Assembly: GCF_032248455.1 (NCBI RefSeq)
Contig: NZ_JAVTTP010000001.1
Span: 3,942,001-4,006,000, forward strand
DNA length: 64,000 nucleotides
Direction: 5' to 3'
From: Pricia mediterranea
Lineage (GTDB): Bacteria; Bacteroidota; Bacteroidia; Flavobacteriales; Flavobacteriaceae
Positions 9,589 to 19,101 of this stretch are shown here, in pieces (position 1 is the stretch's first letter; every line of letters starts with the position of its first letter). The translations under genes were made by a program, and so were the position numbers. The notes beneath the pieces were generated by a model. It did not search any database. It had not been told where the DNA came from and was given only the letters and a program-made list of their open reading frames with translations.

Positions 9589-11973
9589 ATGAGTACTACC
9601 TCTCAAACGAATACCGTAAGCAATTCAGATAATCTTAAGGAAATTATCACCAGATATACAACGCACTGGAAGTGGTTTGTACTCTGTGTGATTTTTGCCA
9701 TAGGTCTGGCCTATATTTATATTCGATACTCCATCCCAAAATATGCGGTGCAGACCCAGATCCAAATTTTAGAAGATAAATCTTCGGGTTCCGAACTCGA
9801 TGTGTTCCAAGATCTTAAATTTTTGGGAGGGGGAAAGAACAAGGTCGAAGATGAATTGCAAATAGTCAACTCCCGTTCCAATTTTATCGAAGTGGTCAAG
9901 AAGCTGAACTTGAACACGAAGGTAATGGTGCAAGGGAATATCATTGAAACGGAACTCTATACAAATCCACCGATAAACCTGAATTTTATTTCGGCGGATT
10001 CGATCGTGAACAAGGCAAAATTCGAGTTTTTCATAACCATTTCCTCCTCTACGACCTTTGGTTATACCGAAGAGGAAGATAAACCGGTAAAGGCCTACGC
10101 ATTTGGGAATACCATTCCCACCCCTGTCGGCGATATTGTTATTACCCCCAATGTTGGAGTTTTCGAGAGTTATAAGGGTAAGAAATTAAGGGTCTCGGTC
10201 AACCCTATCGAAGATGTGGCACAGGCCTATCGTACTAGGGTAAAGGTTTCCAACCCCGGGGAGTTTTCGAACATCGTCAACCTCACCCTCGAAGATGCGA
10301 TACCTGAGAAAGCAAGAAATATTCTTAACACCCTGATAAGTACTTACAACAAAAATGCCGTTGAAGATAAACAGGAGATCGCTGACCGTACCTCCAACTT
10401 TATCAATGAACGGATTGCCGATATTTCAACGGATCTTTCGAGCGTTGACCAATCCGCCCAGGACTTTAAAATGGAAGAAGGGGTTACCGATATTCAAGCA
10501 GAGGCGAACGTCAATTTGAACGTAGGCGTGGCCAATCAGCAAGAACTGGCCAACGCCAGAAATCAGCTCAACATGGCCTCATCGATGCAAGACCTTGTCG
10601 AAAACCAAGATAGTTACGAGGTTTTGCCGACGAACATTGGCTTATCCGACCCCACCATCGCCAGTACGACGGACAGGTATAACCAATTGGTACAGGAGCG
10701 ACAGAAGCTCTTGAAGAGCTCAAATGAAAAGAACCCGGTTATCGTAAACCTCGATGAACAGATCGCAAGCCTAAAGCGGAGCATGCAACAGAGTTTGAGC
10801 AATAGTGTCAATACCTTGGGAATGACGGTGAATTCCTTGAGCAACCAACAGGCCCGGTTCCAATCAAAAATCTATTCCTCCCCGGCCAAAGAGCGCGCAC
10901 TAAGGGATATCACCCGACAGCAACAGACCACTGAATCGTTATATCTTTATTTGCTGCAAAAACGGGAGGAAGCCCAAATTACGGCCGCTTCCAGTTCCGC
11001 AAAATCCAAGGTCATCGATCCGGCCTTTATGGTGAGCAAAAATCCCGTATCCCCGAAAACAAACTTGGTTTATCTGGCATCTTTTATCTTAGGACTGTTA
11101 GTTCCCTTCTCGATTATGTATGCCTACGACCTGCTCGACAATAAGATTCACAACATGCACTCCCTCGAAAAACTGGTGCAGAACGTACCGGTACTCGGGG
11201 AGCTTCCTAAATTAGGGAAGAAAGACAACAAGTTCATTATCAAGGAAGATCGTTCGGTATTGGCGGAATCCCTGCGTATCATCCGAACCAACCTGGATTA
11301 CCTGATCAAGGCAAAACAAGATAAACCGGGCAAAAGCAATATTGTGTACGTTACTTCGAGCGTCCCCGGCGAAGGGAAGACCTTTTTGTCCACCAATCTA
11401 TCGATGATCTTGGCGAGTACCAACAAAAAGGTGCTGTTGGTCGGAGCCGACATCCGGAATCCGAAGCTCTATACTTTCTTCACGGGAAGCAATGTCGATA
11501 AAATGGCCAAACCGAGTCGGAACAAAGATGCCGGCCTTACTGAATTTCTTTACGACAGTACCTTAGAAGTGAGGGATGTCATAAACCCTATGTTGATCCA
11601 TCACAATACGGTCGATGTCATCTACTCTGGTAGAATCCCGCCCAACCCCGCCGAACTGTTGATGAGCGGACGTATCAAAGAGCTGTTCGAGCAGGTCTCG
11701 GAAATCTATGATTACGTAATCGTCGATACCGCGCCGTTAATGGTGGTTACCGATACCCTGCTAATCAGCGATTACGCCGATTCGTTGATCTACGTGACAA
11801 GGGCCGGAGTCACCGAAAACAAGGCGGTGAACTATCCCATAAAATTGCAGGAGGAGAATAAGATAAAAGGCCTGTCGTTTGTTGTCAACGACGTGGAGAT
11901 CTCTAACTTGGGCTACGGCGGGAAATACGGCTATGGGTATGGTAAGACCCAGAAAAAATGGTGGAAGTTTTAG
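9589..11973 (+). CDS. polysaccharide co-polymerase / tyrosine autokinase, Wzc family (BY-kinase)
   Basis: 794 residues. A Wzz domain with a first transmembrane helix near residues 25-45, a long periplasmic coiled region, a second helix near 492-516, then the cytoplasmic kinase: Walker A SSVPGEGKTFLS (about 589-600), Walker A' VLLVGADIRNPK (about 615-627) and Walker B VIVDTAPLMVV (about 711). The tail is rich in tyrosine (GYGGKYGYGYG), the autophosphorylation cluster. It controls chain length and export of the polysaccharide with the OPX lipoprotein just upstream. The cognate CpsB phosphatase is encoded 6.3 kb away on the other strand. An intrinsic terminator follows. Confidence 0.95.
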   Translation: MSTTSQTNTVSNSDNLKEIITRYTTHWKWFVLCVIFAIGLAYIYIRYSIPKYAVQTQIQILEDKSSGSELDVFQDLKFLGGGKNKVEDELQIVNSRSNFIEVVKKLNLNTKVMVQGNIIETELYTNPPINLNFISADSIVNKAKFEFFITISSSTTFGYTEEEDKPVKAYAFGNTIPTPVGDIVITPNVGVFESYKGKKLRVSVNPIEDVAQAYRTRVKVSNPGEFSNIVNLTLEDAIPEKARNILNTLISTYNKNAVEDKQEIADRTSNFINERIADISTDLSSVDQSAQDFKMEEGVTDIQAEANVNLNVGVANQQELANARNQLNMASSMQDLVENQDSYEVLPTNIGLSDPTIASTTDRYNQLVQERQKLLKSSNEKNPVIVNLDEQIASLKRSMQQSLSNSVNTLGMTVNSLSNQQARFQSKIYSSPAKERALRDITRQQQTTESLYLYLLQKREEAQITAASSSAKSKVIDPAFMVSKNPVSPKTNLVYLASFILGLLVPFSIMYAYDLLDNKIHNMHSLEKLVQNVPVLGELPKLGKKDNKFIIKEDRSVLAESLRIIRTNLDYLIKAKQDKPGKSNIVYVTSSVPGEGKTFLSTNLSMILASTNKKVLLVGADIRNPKLYTFFTGSNVDKMAKPSRNKDAGLTEFLYDSTLEVRDVINPMLIHHNTVDVIYSGRIPPNPAELLMSGRIKELFEQVSEIYDYVIVDTAPLMVVTDTLLISDYADSLIYVTRAGVTENKAVNYPIKLQEENKIKGLSFVVNDVEISNLGYGGKYGYGYGKTQKKWWKF

Positions 11974-11993
11974 CCTCTTCGCATAATTCCTAT

Positions 11994-12027
11994 AAAAGCC
12001 GTCCCAACCTATGTTGAGGCGGCTTTT
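11994..12027 (+). terminator. intrinsic terminator after the Wzc-like gene
   Basis: AAAAGCCG (11994-12001) pairs with CGGCTTTT (12020-12027), with one further G-T and one C-G pair inside, followed by more T's. It lies 21 bp after the kinase stop and closes the export operon. Confidence 0.88.
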
Positions 12028-12121
12028 TTTATTGGTTTATACGACCCCTGTACTTTATCGAGGTTCGGTCGGTTTTCAACGAATTTCGGTAGGGTATAAT
12101 AAGCCTGAACTGTTATTAACC

Positions 12122-12129
12122 TATATTTG
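12122..12129 (+). promoter_or_regulatory. candidate Bacteroidota promoter -7 box
   Basis: TATATTTG is an exact match to the Bacteroidota -7 consensus TAnnTTTG, 37 bp before the start of the giant secreted protein. No TTG is found at the ideal -33 spacing. Confidence 0.5.
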
Positions 12130-12166
12130 TGACTGTTAGTCTAGAGCGCTAACAGAGAAAACACTT

Positions 12167-15100
12167 ATGACGATGAAAAAACTTTACCCGGGTCACCCAG
12201 TAGTGCTTGTTCTCATGTTTGTTTTTATTGGGATGGGTTCCCTAACCCAGCTTCGGGCTCAGCTTCCCACTTCTTTTCAGATGAACGAGTTGGAATCTGG
12301 CTTTACCAACGCCACCTCCATGAGCTTTGCCCCCGATGGTCGAATCTTTATCTTGGACCGCTTCGGAGAAATGCTAATTTATAAAGAGGATTTGGGGGCA
12401 ACCGTTTCGGCGGGCGTGATTCCCGTATTCCATCAGTTCGAAGACGGATTACTGGCCATGGCCTTTGATCCCAACTTTACGGAAAATAGCTTTATCTATG
12501 TGTATTATTCCGCCCCTTCGCCTTCCGTAAACCGGATTTCGCGATTTACGATGAACGGAGACACCATTGATCTTTCATCCGAAGTCAATTTAATGGAATG
12601 GGAAGTGCAGCGGAACAATAGTTATCATGCCGGAGGCGACATGGGTTTTGATTCAAATGGCAACCTCTATATTGCCTTAGGGGATAATACCAACCATAGC
12701 AACTATGCTACTTTGGATGAGAACAATCCGGATAACAGTTCGGAAAATACCTCCTCCAATACGAATGACTTTCGGGGAAAAATTTTAAGGATTACCCCCC
12801 AGCCCAACGGGACGTACTCCATTCCTCCGGGAAACCTGTTTCCCCCGGGTACGCCGGACACCAAACCTGAAATTTATGTGATGGGCGCGCGTAATCCCTA
12901 CCGGATGTTTATCGATACCCAAAACAATGATTGGGTGTTCTGGGCAGACGTCGGTCCCGATGCCAACTATAACGACCCGCAAAATCCCGATGGGCCCAAT
13001 AATGTTCTTGGCCCCGAAGGGCTCGATGAAATCAACCTGACCAAACAGGCGGGCAATTACGGGTGGCCCTATTTTTCCGGGGCGGATAACGATCCCTATC
13101 AGATTACCTATGCCTCGCCCAAATACTATAACGATCCGGCGGCCCCTGAGAACATTTCGACCTGGAATACTGGGCTTACGGACCTCCCTCCGGCAGAGCC
13201 GGCATTGTTGGAGTTTTTCCACAAGAGTTATTTCGCCGGGCCGCGCTATTACTACGATGGAACGTTGACGGATTTCCCCCAGCGATTGCCCGCCGAATTT
13301 GACGGCGTATTTTTTTACTACGACTTTAATACCAGTCGGATATGGGCCGCAGAGCTTGATGCGCAGGGTGACGTTGTCAGTACCGAGCCATTGGCCCCTT
13401 CGGTCTTTCCCGATTCCAATTCGGATGGCTATATCGATATGGAAATAGGGCCCGATGGGCATTTGTATATCCTTCAGTACGGGGTGGGCTGCTGTAACAA
13501 TGGAGATGGCAGCGGCAAACTGGTACGGGTCGATTATACCGGTATCGTTTCCAATTCGCCCCCGGTGATTACCCTTAACGCGGACGTTACCGACGGACCG
13601 CTTCCATTAACCGTGAATTTTTCAAGTGAAGGCACCATGGATCCCGATGGCGACACCCCGCTTTCCTATGCTTGGGATTTTGAAATTGACGGAATCATTG
13701 ATTCCACAGAAGAGAATCCTCAGCACATCTATGAAACCGAAGGCACTTTTACCGCCCAGTTAACGGTTGAAGATGGTAATGGGGCCGATGCCAAAAAGAA
13801 TATCATCATTTATGCCGGAAACTCGAAGGCGGAATTTGACTTTAATTCCCCGCCGGATGGGGGACTGGTAGGTTGGGGCGATGAAATTGCGATTGACCTA
13901 CTGGTTACGGATGCCGAAGATGGAAGTACTACCGACGGGAGCATAGATTGTGGCGATGTCGATATTAGACCCGCCCTGGGTCATTTGGGGCATTTTCATG
14001 ATGGTGCTACCGTTGACGGTTGCCCGAAAAACCTGACTTTGGAATACGATGGGCACGACATTCATGGCGAAATGGACCTTTTTTTTAGGTTAGGAACTAG
14101 TTATCAGGATGAAGGGGGATTGACTTCCTTCGGACAGATTCAATTGCATCCCAAGAGAAAGGAAGCGGAGTTCTTTGACGCCCAGACCGATGTGACCGTC
14201 ATACCCAATTCCGACCCGCTGGAAGGGGGCAGTGCATCCGTTCAAGTCAACAATAATAGCAATATCGTCTTCGAAGGAAGAAATCTGCAGAATATTAATG
14301 CGGTCAAATACCGGGTGGCCTCTGCGGTTGCCGGGGGAAGTATTGAATTCCGGACCGGAAGTCCTACCGGCCCGCTGTTGGTGACCACCACAGTGCCGAA
14401 TACCGGAGCGATCGATGCCTGGGAGAATGTGGAATCGACTTTCATCGATCCGGGAGGCAAAAACGACCTCTATTTTGTATTTAAGAATGCGGGTACCCCG
14501 CAGAACAGTTTTCTCGTCAATTACGTCGAGTTCATCGGCGGGGGAGTCTCCATCGATAAAACCCCGCCCTTGGTCGATGCCACAGAGGTGACCGAACCGG
14601 GCCAAGTTACGGTTGAGTTTTCGGAGTATGTGAACCAAACCACGGCCGAACAGGTAGCCAACTATAGTATCGATAAAGGCATTACCATCTCGGAAGCGGT
14701 ATTACAAGCCGATAATCGAAGCGTAATCTTGACCATTACTCCCTTAACGCCTGGAACGACGTACAACCTGACGATAAACAATGTTGAGAATACCTCGGGA
14801 CTCGCTATCGTAAGCGAAACTCGTGAGATTTCGACATTGAATTCGGTTAGGATCAATACCGGTGGGCTCCAGACCATTGCAGGGGGGCAAACATTCTCTG
14901 GCGACGATTATTCGAACGGGGGCTCGACTGACGAGGTTTCCGTCCCCATTTCCGGTACCAACGACGATGCGCTCTACCAGTCCGAACGTTTCGGGGAATT
15001 CTCCTATGACGTTCCCGTACCTGCATCGGGCGAGTACGATATCCGTTTGCATTTTGCCGAGACCTATTTCGGGGTCGGTAGCCAGCCCGGTGGCCCTGGC

Positions 15101-18100
15101 TCGCGCGTTTTTAACGTCAGCATTGAAGAAACTCCTGTCTTGACCAACTTTGATATTATGAACGAGGTCGATGCCGCCACGGCCTTACAGAAAGAGTTCG
15201 ACAACATCACGATTACCGATGGTTTCGCCAGTATTTCATTTACTTCGGTGACCCAGAATCCAAAAATTTCGGGCATCGAGATCCTACCTCCCGATACCTT
15301 TGGGGGGAGCAACAATCCTAATATCACCATTACCTCGCCATCTAATGGCTGGGATGTCAACCAACCCTTTGAAGTGGCCTTCCGGGTCGAGAATTGGACG
15401 ATCAGTGATCCCGGTACCCATCTCCATTATTATATTGACGATGTAATGCAGGATCGCTACTACAACTATGACCCCATTCCCATCGATGAGCTCGGTCAAG
15501 GCGAGCATACCATCAAGGTCGAACTTTTCAATGCCGACCACACCGGCACGGGCATTTACGACGAGGTTACGGTCAACGTTACCGGGCTAATTACTTGCAA
15601 CGAGACCCCGTTTCCCGATTCATGGCAAGTGCACGAGTTGGAAGCGAATCCTTATGAAGTTATCTACACCATCCCTGATTACGACCTTGACGGCGATGGT
15701 CTTAAAGATATCGTTACCGGGGGCTGGTGGTACAAAAACCCGGGGTCTGCCTCGGGCGACTGGGTCAAAAGCGAAATCGGCGGTAACTTCGGCAACGTGG
15801 CCCACGTATATGATTTTGACGGGGACGGCCATATGGATCTCTTGGGAACTACCGGAACCTATCAGAACGAGGTGCTGGTGTGGGCCAAAAACAACGGTTC
15901 GGGTAATTTTACGGTCTATGATAATGTGCCCAACGGAAATACGGGATTTTCGGAACCTTTTCTGGCCGGGATTGCCGGGGGGGTATTCGACCTTGGCGGG
16001 CCCTATCAAATGGCCATCAACTGGAACGGGGCCGAGTCCACGGGTGTGGCGGTACAAATACTAACGCCGTCCGATGATCCGACCCAAGGAACTTGGACCT
16101 TGGAAGATATCACGGGCACGGTTTCCTCAGGCGAGGATATTAAAGCGGGCGATATCGACCGTGATGGCGATCTTGATCTTTTTCAAGGTATTAATTGGCT
16201 GCGGAACAATGGAAACGGAAATTTTGAAACTTTCGCTACGGGAATCGGGGAAGCTTATGTGACCACTCCCGACCGGGTGGCCCTGGCCGATTTCGATCGT
16301 GATGGCGATCTGGATGCCGTAGTGGGGCAATTGGGACTCGGAACCAACGATGCCCGCTTTGAATTCGCCTGGTTCGAGGCACCCCAAGATCCCACACAAC
16401 CTTGGATTCGGCATGATTTGGCCGCTGATGTCGCCGGTAGCCTGAGCGTAAACACAGTGGATATCGATTTCGATGGCGATATGGATATCGTAGTAGGGGA
16501 GTGGCTGGGCAGCAACCGCCTGATCGTATTTGAAAACGACCTGTGCAACAGCGGCGAATTTCAACTGCGCGTTATCGATGACGGGGCATTGGATTTGGAA
16601 CATCACGACGGCGCTATGGTGGTCGATATCGATAATGACGGGGATCTCGATGTGGTTTCCAACGGCTTTCGAATTAATATGGTTCCGCGTATTTATGAGA
16701 ACACCACCATTCAGGCCGGTAATGAGGCCCCGGTAGTCAATGCGGGCGAGGATCGCACCGTGTTTCCACCCAGCGTCACATTGAACGGTACGGCAAACGA
16801 CCCCGATGGGGGCGCCCTGACCTACGAATGGACCCAACAGAGCGGTCCGAATACAGCTGTATTGAGCGGCGATGCCACAGCGAATCTGACCGCGAGCGAT
16901 TTGGTCGAAGGGGACTATGTGTTCCGGCTGACGGTTACCGACGACGAGGGCGATATCCGCTTCGATGAGATAACGATAACCGTATCGAGCCAATCCGGCG
17001 CCGTTAGGATCAATGCAGGCGGACCTACCTTTGAATTCGAAGGAGATAGTTGGTTCGAAGATCAGTACTTCAGCGGGGGTACGGATTTTAACAGTTCGAT
17101 CGAAATTGCCAATACGACGAACGATCAACTGTACCAGACGGAACGATACACGACGGGCAATACCTTGGTGTACGAAATTCCCATAGCCCAGGGTGACCAC
17201 GATGTAAATTTGCACTTTGCGGAAATTTACTATGGCTTGCCGGGTGGTGGATCAAGCGGAGGTGCGGGATCTCGAGTCTTCAACGTCGATGTGGAAGGGC
17301 AGGCGCAATTGGAAAATTACGATATTTTTGTGGCCGCCGATAACGCTGGTGCCACCGCAGTGGTCGAATCCTTTACAGGTATCAACGTGACCGATGGGTT
17401 TTTGACGGTTACCTTGAGCAAAATCACCGAAAATCCGAAAATTTCGGGTATCGAAATCCTGGCTCCCAAAGTTGGCGATGCCCCTCCCATTGCAGATGCC
17501 GGTGCGGACCAGGTGGTAACACTGCCCGAGAATACCGCTGTGCTTCCCGGCTCTGGAACCGATCCGGACGGCGGACAGGTAACCTATGCGTGGACACAGC
17601 AGAGCGGGCCCGCTGATGCGACCCTGAACGGGGCCGATACGGCCGAATTATCGGTAGGCGATTTGGTCGTGGGTGAATATGTTTTCCGTTTGACCGTTAC
17701 CGACGATGAAGATGAAACCGTCTTTGACGAGGTGGGGGTCTCCGTCGTTGCCGAAGGAGGATTATTGGCAGTGGTCAATGCGACCCCGACTTCGGGCAGC
17801 GCTCCCCTAGAGGTTACTTTCACGGGCAGCAATTCCGTAGGTGACATCGATACCTACTTGTGGGATTTCAAGGAAGGAAACACCGCGACGACGGCCGACG
17901 TGACCCATGAATTTTTGGCCGATGGTACTTATGAGGTAGAACTGACGGTTGGCAACGCCGGGGGCATGACCCATACGGCGGCAGTCACCATTGCAGTCGG
18001 AAGTACGGACGACGGCGGTGTGGTCGGCTACATGTTGGAAGAGAATCCTGTGAGAGACGGCATTGCCTCCATACGGTTGATGAACCGGCCCGAAGGTTTT

Positions 18101-18289
18101 GAGATGATGGGTGTCAACGTCCATGATATACAGGGACGCTTATTGAACAGCTATCCCCCCGAGGAGATCCTAGTGGGCAACGAGACGTATAGTGTGCCTG
18201 TTTACGGATTGAAAGCTGGACTCTACTTTTTTGAGATAGAGAGCAATCAAGGCGATTCGATTACCTTAAAAGTGCTGATTCAAAATTGA
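12167..18289 (+). CDS. giant T9SS-secreted PQQ-type sugar dehydrogenase with PKD, malectin and FG-GAP-like modules
   Basis: 2040 residues with a signal peptide of about 32 (ATG 12167; ATG 12173 is an alternative). Modules in order: glucose/sorbosone dehydrogenase propeller (about 33-460) with SYHAGGDMGFD and GARNPYRM, the PQQ-site His and Arg-Asn of this family; PKD (about 465-550); a CBM6-like beta-sandwich (about 666-795); SbsA-type Ig (800-890); malectin (894-1041); Ig (1047-1140); FG-GAP/VCBS-like repeats with DxDGDG calcium loops (1145-1515); PKD/REJ (1518-1608); second malectin (1613-1767); two more PKD (1773-1946); T9SS type A sorting domain (1953-2040). It is predicted to act outside the cell on a carbohydrate. 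It stands between the kinase and phosphatase genes of the capsule system, which suggests but does not prove a link to the exopolysaccharide. Confidence 0.9.
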   Translation: MTMKKLYPGHPVVLVLMFVFIGMGSLTQLRAQLPTSFQMNELESGFTNATSMSFAPDGRIFILDRFGEMLIYKEDLGATVSAGVIPVFHQFEDGLLAMAFDPNFTENSFIYVYYSAPSPSVNRISRFTMNGDTIDLSSEVNLMEWEVQRNNSYHAGGDMGFDSNGNLYIALGDNTNHSNYATLDENNPDNSSENTSSNTNDFRGKILRITPQPNGTYSIPPGNLFPPGTPDTKPEIYVMGARNPYRMFIDTQNNDWVFWADVGPDANYNDPQNPDGPNNVLGPEGLDEINLTKQAGNYGWPYFSGADNDPYQITYASPKYYNDPAAPENISTWNTGLTDLPPAEPALLEFFHKSYFAGPRYYYDGTLTDFPQRLPAEFDGVFFYYDFNTSRIWAAELDAQGDVVSTEPLAPSVFPDSNSDGYIDMEIGPDGHLYILQYGVGCCNNGDGSGKLVRVDYTGIVSNSPPVITLNADVTDGPLPLTVNFSSEGTMDPDGDTPLSYAWDFEIDGIIDSTEENPQHIYETEGTFTAQLTVEDGNGADAKKNIIIYAGNSKAEFDFNSPPDGGLVGWGDEIAIDLLVTDAEDGSTTDGSIDCGDVDIRPALGHLGHFHDGATVDGCPKNLTLEYDGHDIHGEMDLFFRLGTSYQDEGGLTSFGQIQLHPKRKEAEFFDAQTDVTVIPNSDPLEGGSASVQVNNNSNIVFEGRNLQNINAVKYRVASAVAGGSIEFRTGSPTGPLLVTTTVPNTGAIDAWENVESTFIDPGGKNDLYFVFKNAGTPQNSFLVNYVEFIGGGVSIDKTPPLVDATEVTEPGQVTVEFSEYVNQTTAEQVANYSIDKGITISEAVLQADNRSVILTITPLTPGTTYNLTINNVENTSGLAIVSETREISTLNSVRINTGGLQTIAGGQTFSGDDYSNGGSTDEVSVPISGTNDDALYQSERFGEFSYDVPVPASGEYDIRLHFAETYFGVGSQPGGPGSRVFNVSIEETPVLTNFDIMNEVDAATALQKEFDNITITDGFASISFTSVTQNPKISGIEILPPDTFGGSNNPNITITSPSNGWDVNQPFEVAFRVENWTISDPGTHLHYYIDDVMQDRYYNYDPIPIDELGQGEHTIKVELFNADHTGTGIYDEVTVNVTGLITCNETPFPDSWQVHELEANPYEVIYTIPDYDLDGDGLKDIVTGGWWYKNPGSASGDWVKSEIGGNFGNVAHVYDFDGDGHMDLLGTTGTYQNEVLVWAKNNGSGNFTVYDNVPNGNTGFSEPFLAGIAGGVFDLGGPYQMAINWNGAESTGVAVQILTPSDDPTQGTWTLEDITGTVSSGEDIKAGDIDRDGDLDLFQGINWLRNNGNGNFETFATGIGEAYVTTPDRVALADFDRDGDLDAVVGQLGLGTNDARFEFAWFEAPQDPTQPWIRHDLAADVAGSLSVNTVDIDFDGDMDIVVGEWLGSNRLIVFENDLCNSGEFQLRVIDDGALDLEHHDGAMVVDIDNDGDLDVVSNGFRINMVPRIYENTTIQAGNEAPVVNAGEDRTVFPPSVTLNGTANDPDGGALTYEWTQQSGPNTAVLSGDATANLTASDLVEGDYVFRLTVTDDEGDIRFDEITITVSSQSGAVRINAGGPTFEFEGDSWFEDQYFSGGTDFNSSIEIANTTNDQLYQTERYTTGNTLVYEIPIAQGDHDVNLHFAEIYYGLPGGGSSGGAGSRVFNVDVEGQAQLENYDIFVAADNAGATAVVESFTGINVTDGFLTVTLSKITENPKISGIEILAPKVGDAPPIADAGADQVVTLPENTAVLPGSGTDPDGGQVTYAWTQQSGPADATLNGADTAELSVGDLVVGEYVFRLTVTDDEDETVFDEVGVSVVAEGGLLAVVNATPTSGSAPLEVTFTGSNSVGDIDTYLWDFKEGNTATTADVTHEFLADGTYEVELTVGNAGGMTHTAAVTIAVGSTDDGGVVGYMLEENPVRDGIASIRLMNRPEGFEMMGVNVHDIQGRLLNSYPPEEILVGNETYSVPVYGLKAGLYFFEIESNQGDSITLKVLIQN

Positions 18290-18292
18290 GGC

Positions 18293-19033
18293 TCAATAAA
18301 AGGTCGAGATGGTCTTGTTGATCAACGGTAACAGCTGTTCCATCATTTTTTTTGACAAGGTCAGCTTTTTGAGGGAATCGAGCTGTTCAAGGTTGTGTAC
18401 GTCGGAAGCCAAGAAATCCACTAAGCCTTCCTGAAGCAGTTGGTGGGCCGTTTTTGGTACGTCTTTTCCGTAATAGTCCCCCAACGACAAAAGGTTCATT
18501 TGAAATAGGATGCCCTGCGCCTTGTATTCCCTATACTTCCGCATACGGTGGTGCAGAAAGCCGTAGCGTTCGGGATGGGCGAGTATAGGAAAATAACCGC
18601 TGGAAGCCGTTTTGACGATGGCTTCCTCAAAGTTGATCGGGGGCTGCAGGTACGACATTTCGACCAAAAGATATTCTTTTCTTATCGGCATTGCGGTTCC
18701 CGTTTCAAGCAGGTGCTCAAAATTGTCATCGATCATGTGTTCGGCCGCCGCTTCGATCGATATATCGGTAAGCTTATGTTCCAGCAGGGTATGGCGTACC
18801 TGGGCGAGGGCCCTCGAAATCGTGGAGCTGTCGTTGGGATAGTAATTATGCATGATGTGCGGGGTGGCGATAAAATGGGTTACCCCGAATTCCTCAAATC
18901 CTTTGATCAGCGCCATGGAATCGTCCACTGTTTTGGCGCCGTCATCGATTCCGGGCAAAATATGGTTATGGATATCGACAAAACCATCGAGGTAGTCGAT
19001 CAAAAATTTCTTTTTACTGAAGAACTGTAGCAT
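18293..19033 (-). CDS. cpsB: CpsB/CapC-family PHP-type protein-tyrosine phosphatase
   Basis: 246 residues with the PHP metal-binding pattern: FVDIHNHILPGIDDGA (His22, His24), IATPHIMHNY, LAHPERYGF and LASDVHN. This family dephosphorylates the tyrosine tail of Wzc/CpsD kinases and so regulates capsule chain length. The partner kinase is 9589-11973. The gene is convergent with the giant secreted protein with only three bases between the stop codons. It is preceded by a 59-bp gap and then by the LETM1-related gene on the same strand, so the two may share a transcript. Confidence 0.92.
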   Translation of the reverse strand: MLQFFSKKKFLIDYLDGFVDIHNHILPGIDDGAKTVDDSMALIKGFEEFGVTHFIATPHIMHNYYPNDSSTISRALAQVRHTLLEHKLTDISIEAAAEHMIDDNFEHLLETGTAMPIRKEYLLVEMSYLQPPINFEEAIVKTASSGYFPILAHPERYGFLHHRMRKYREYKAQGILFQMNLLSLGDYYGKDVPKTAHQLLQEGLVDFLASDVHNLEQLDSLKKLTLSKKMMEQLLPLINKTISTFY

Positions 19034-19101
19034 TGTGTTGTTCCGATCAATTGGTCATAGGTATAACGTCCTATTCCATGAATTATGGTGTCTGGCACCG
19101 A

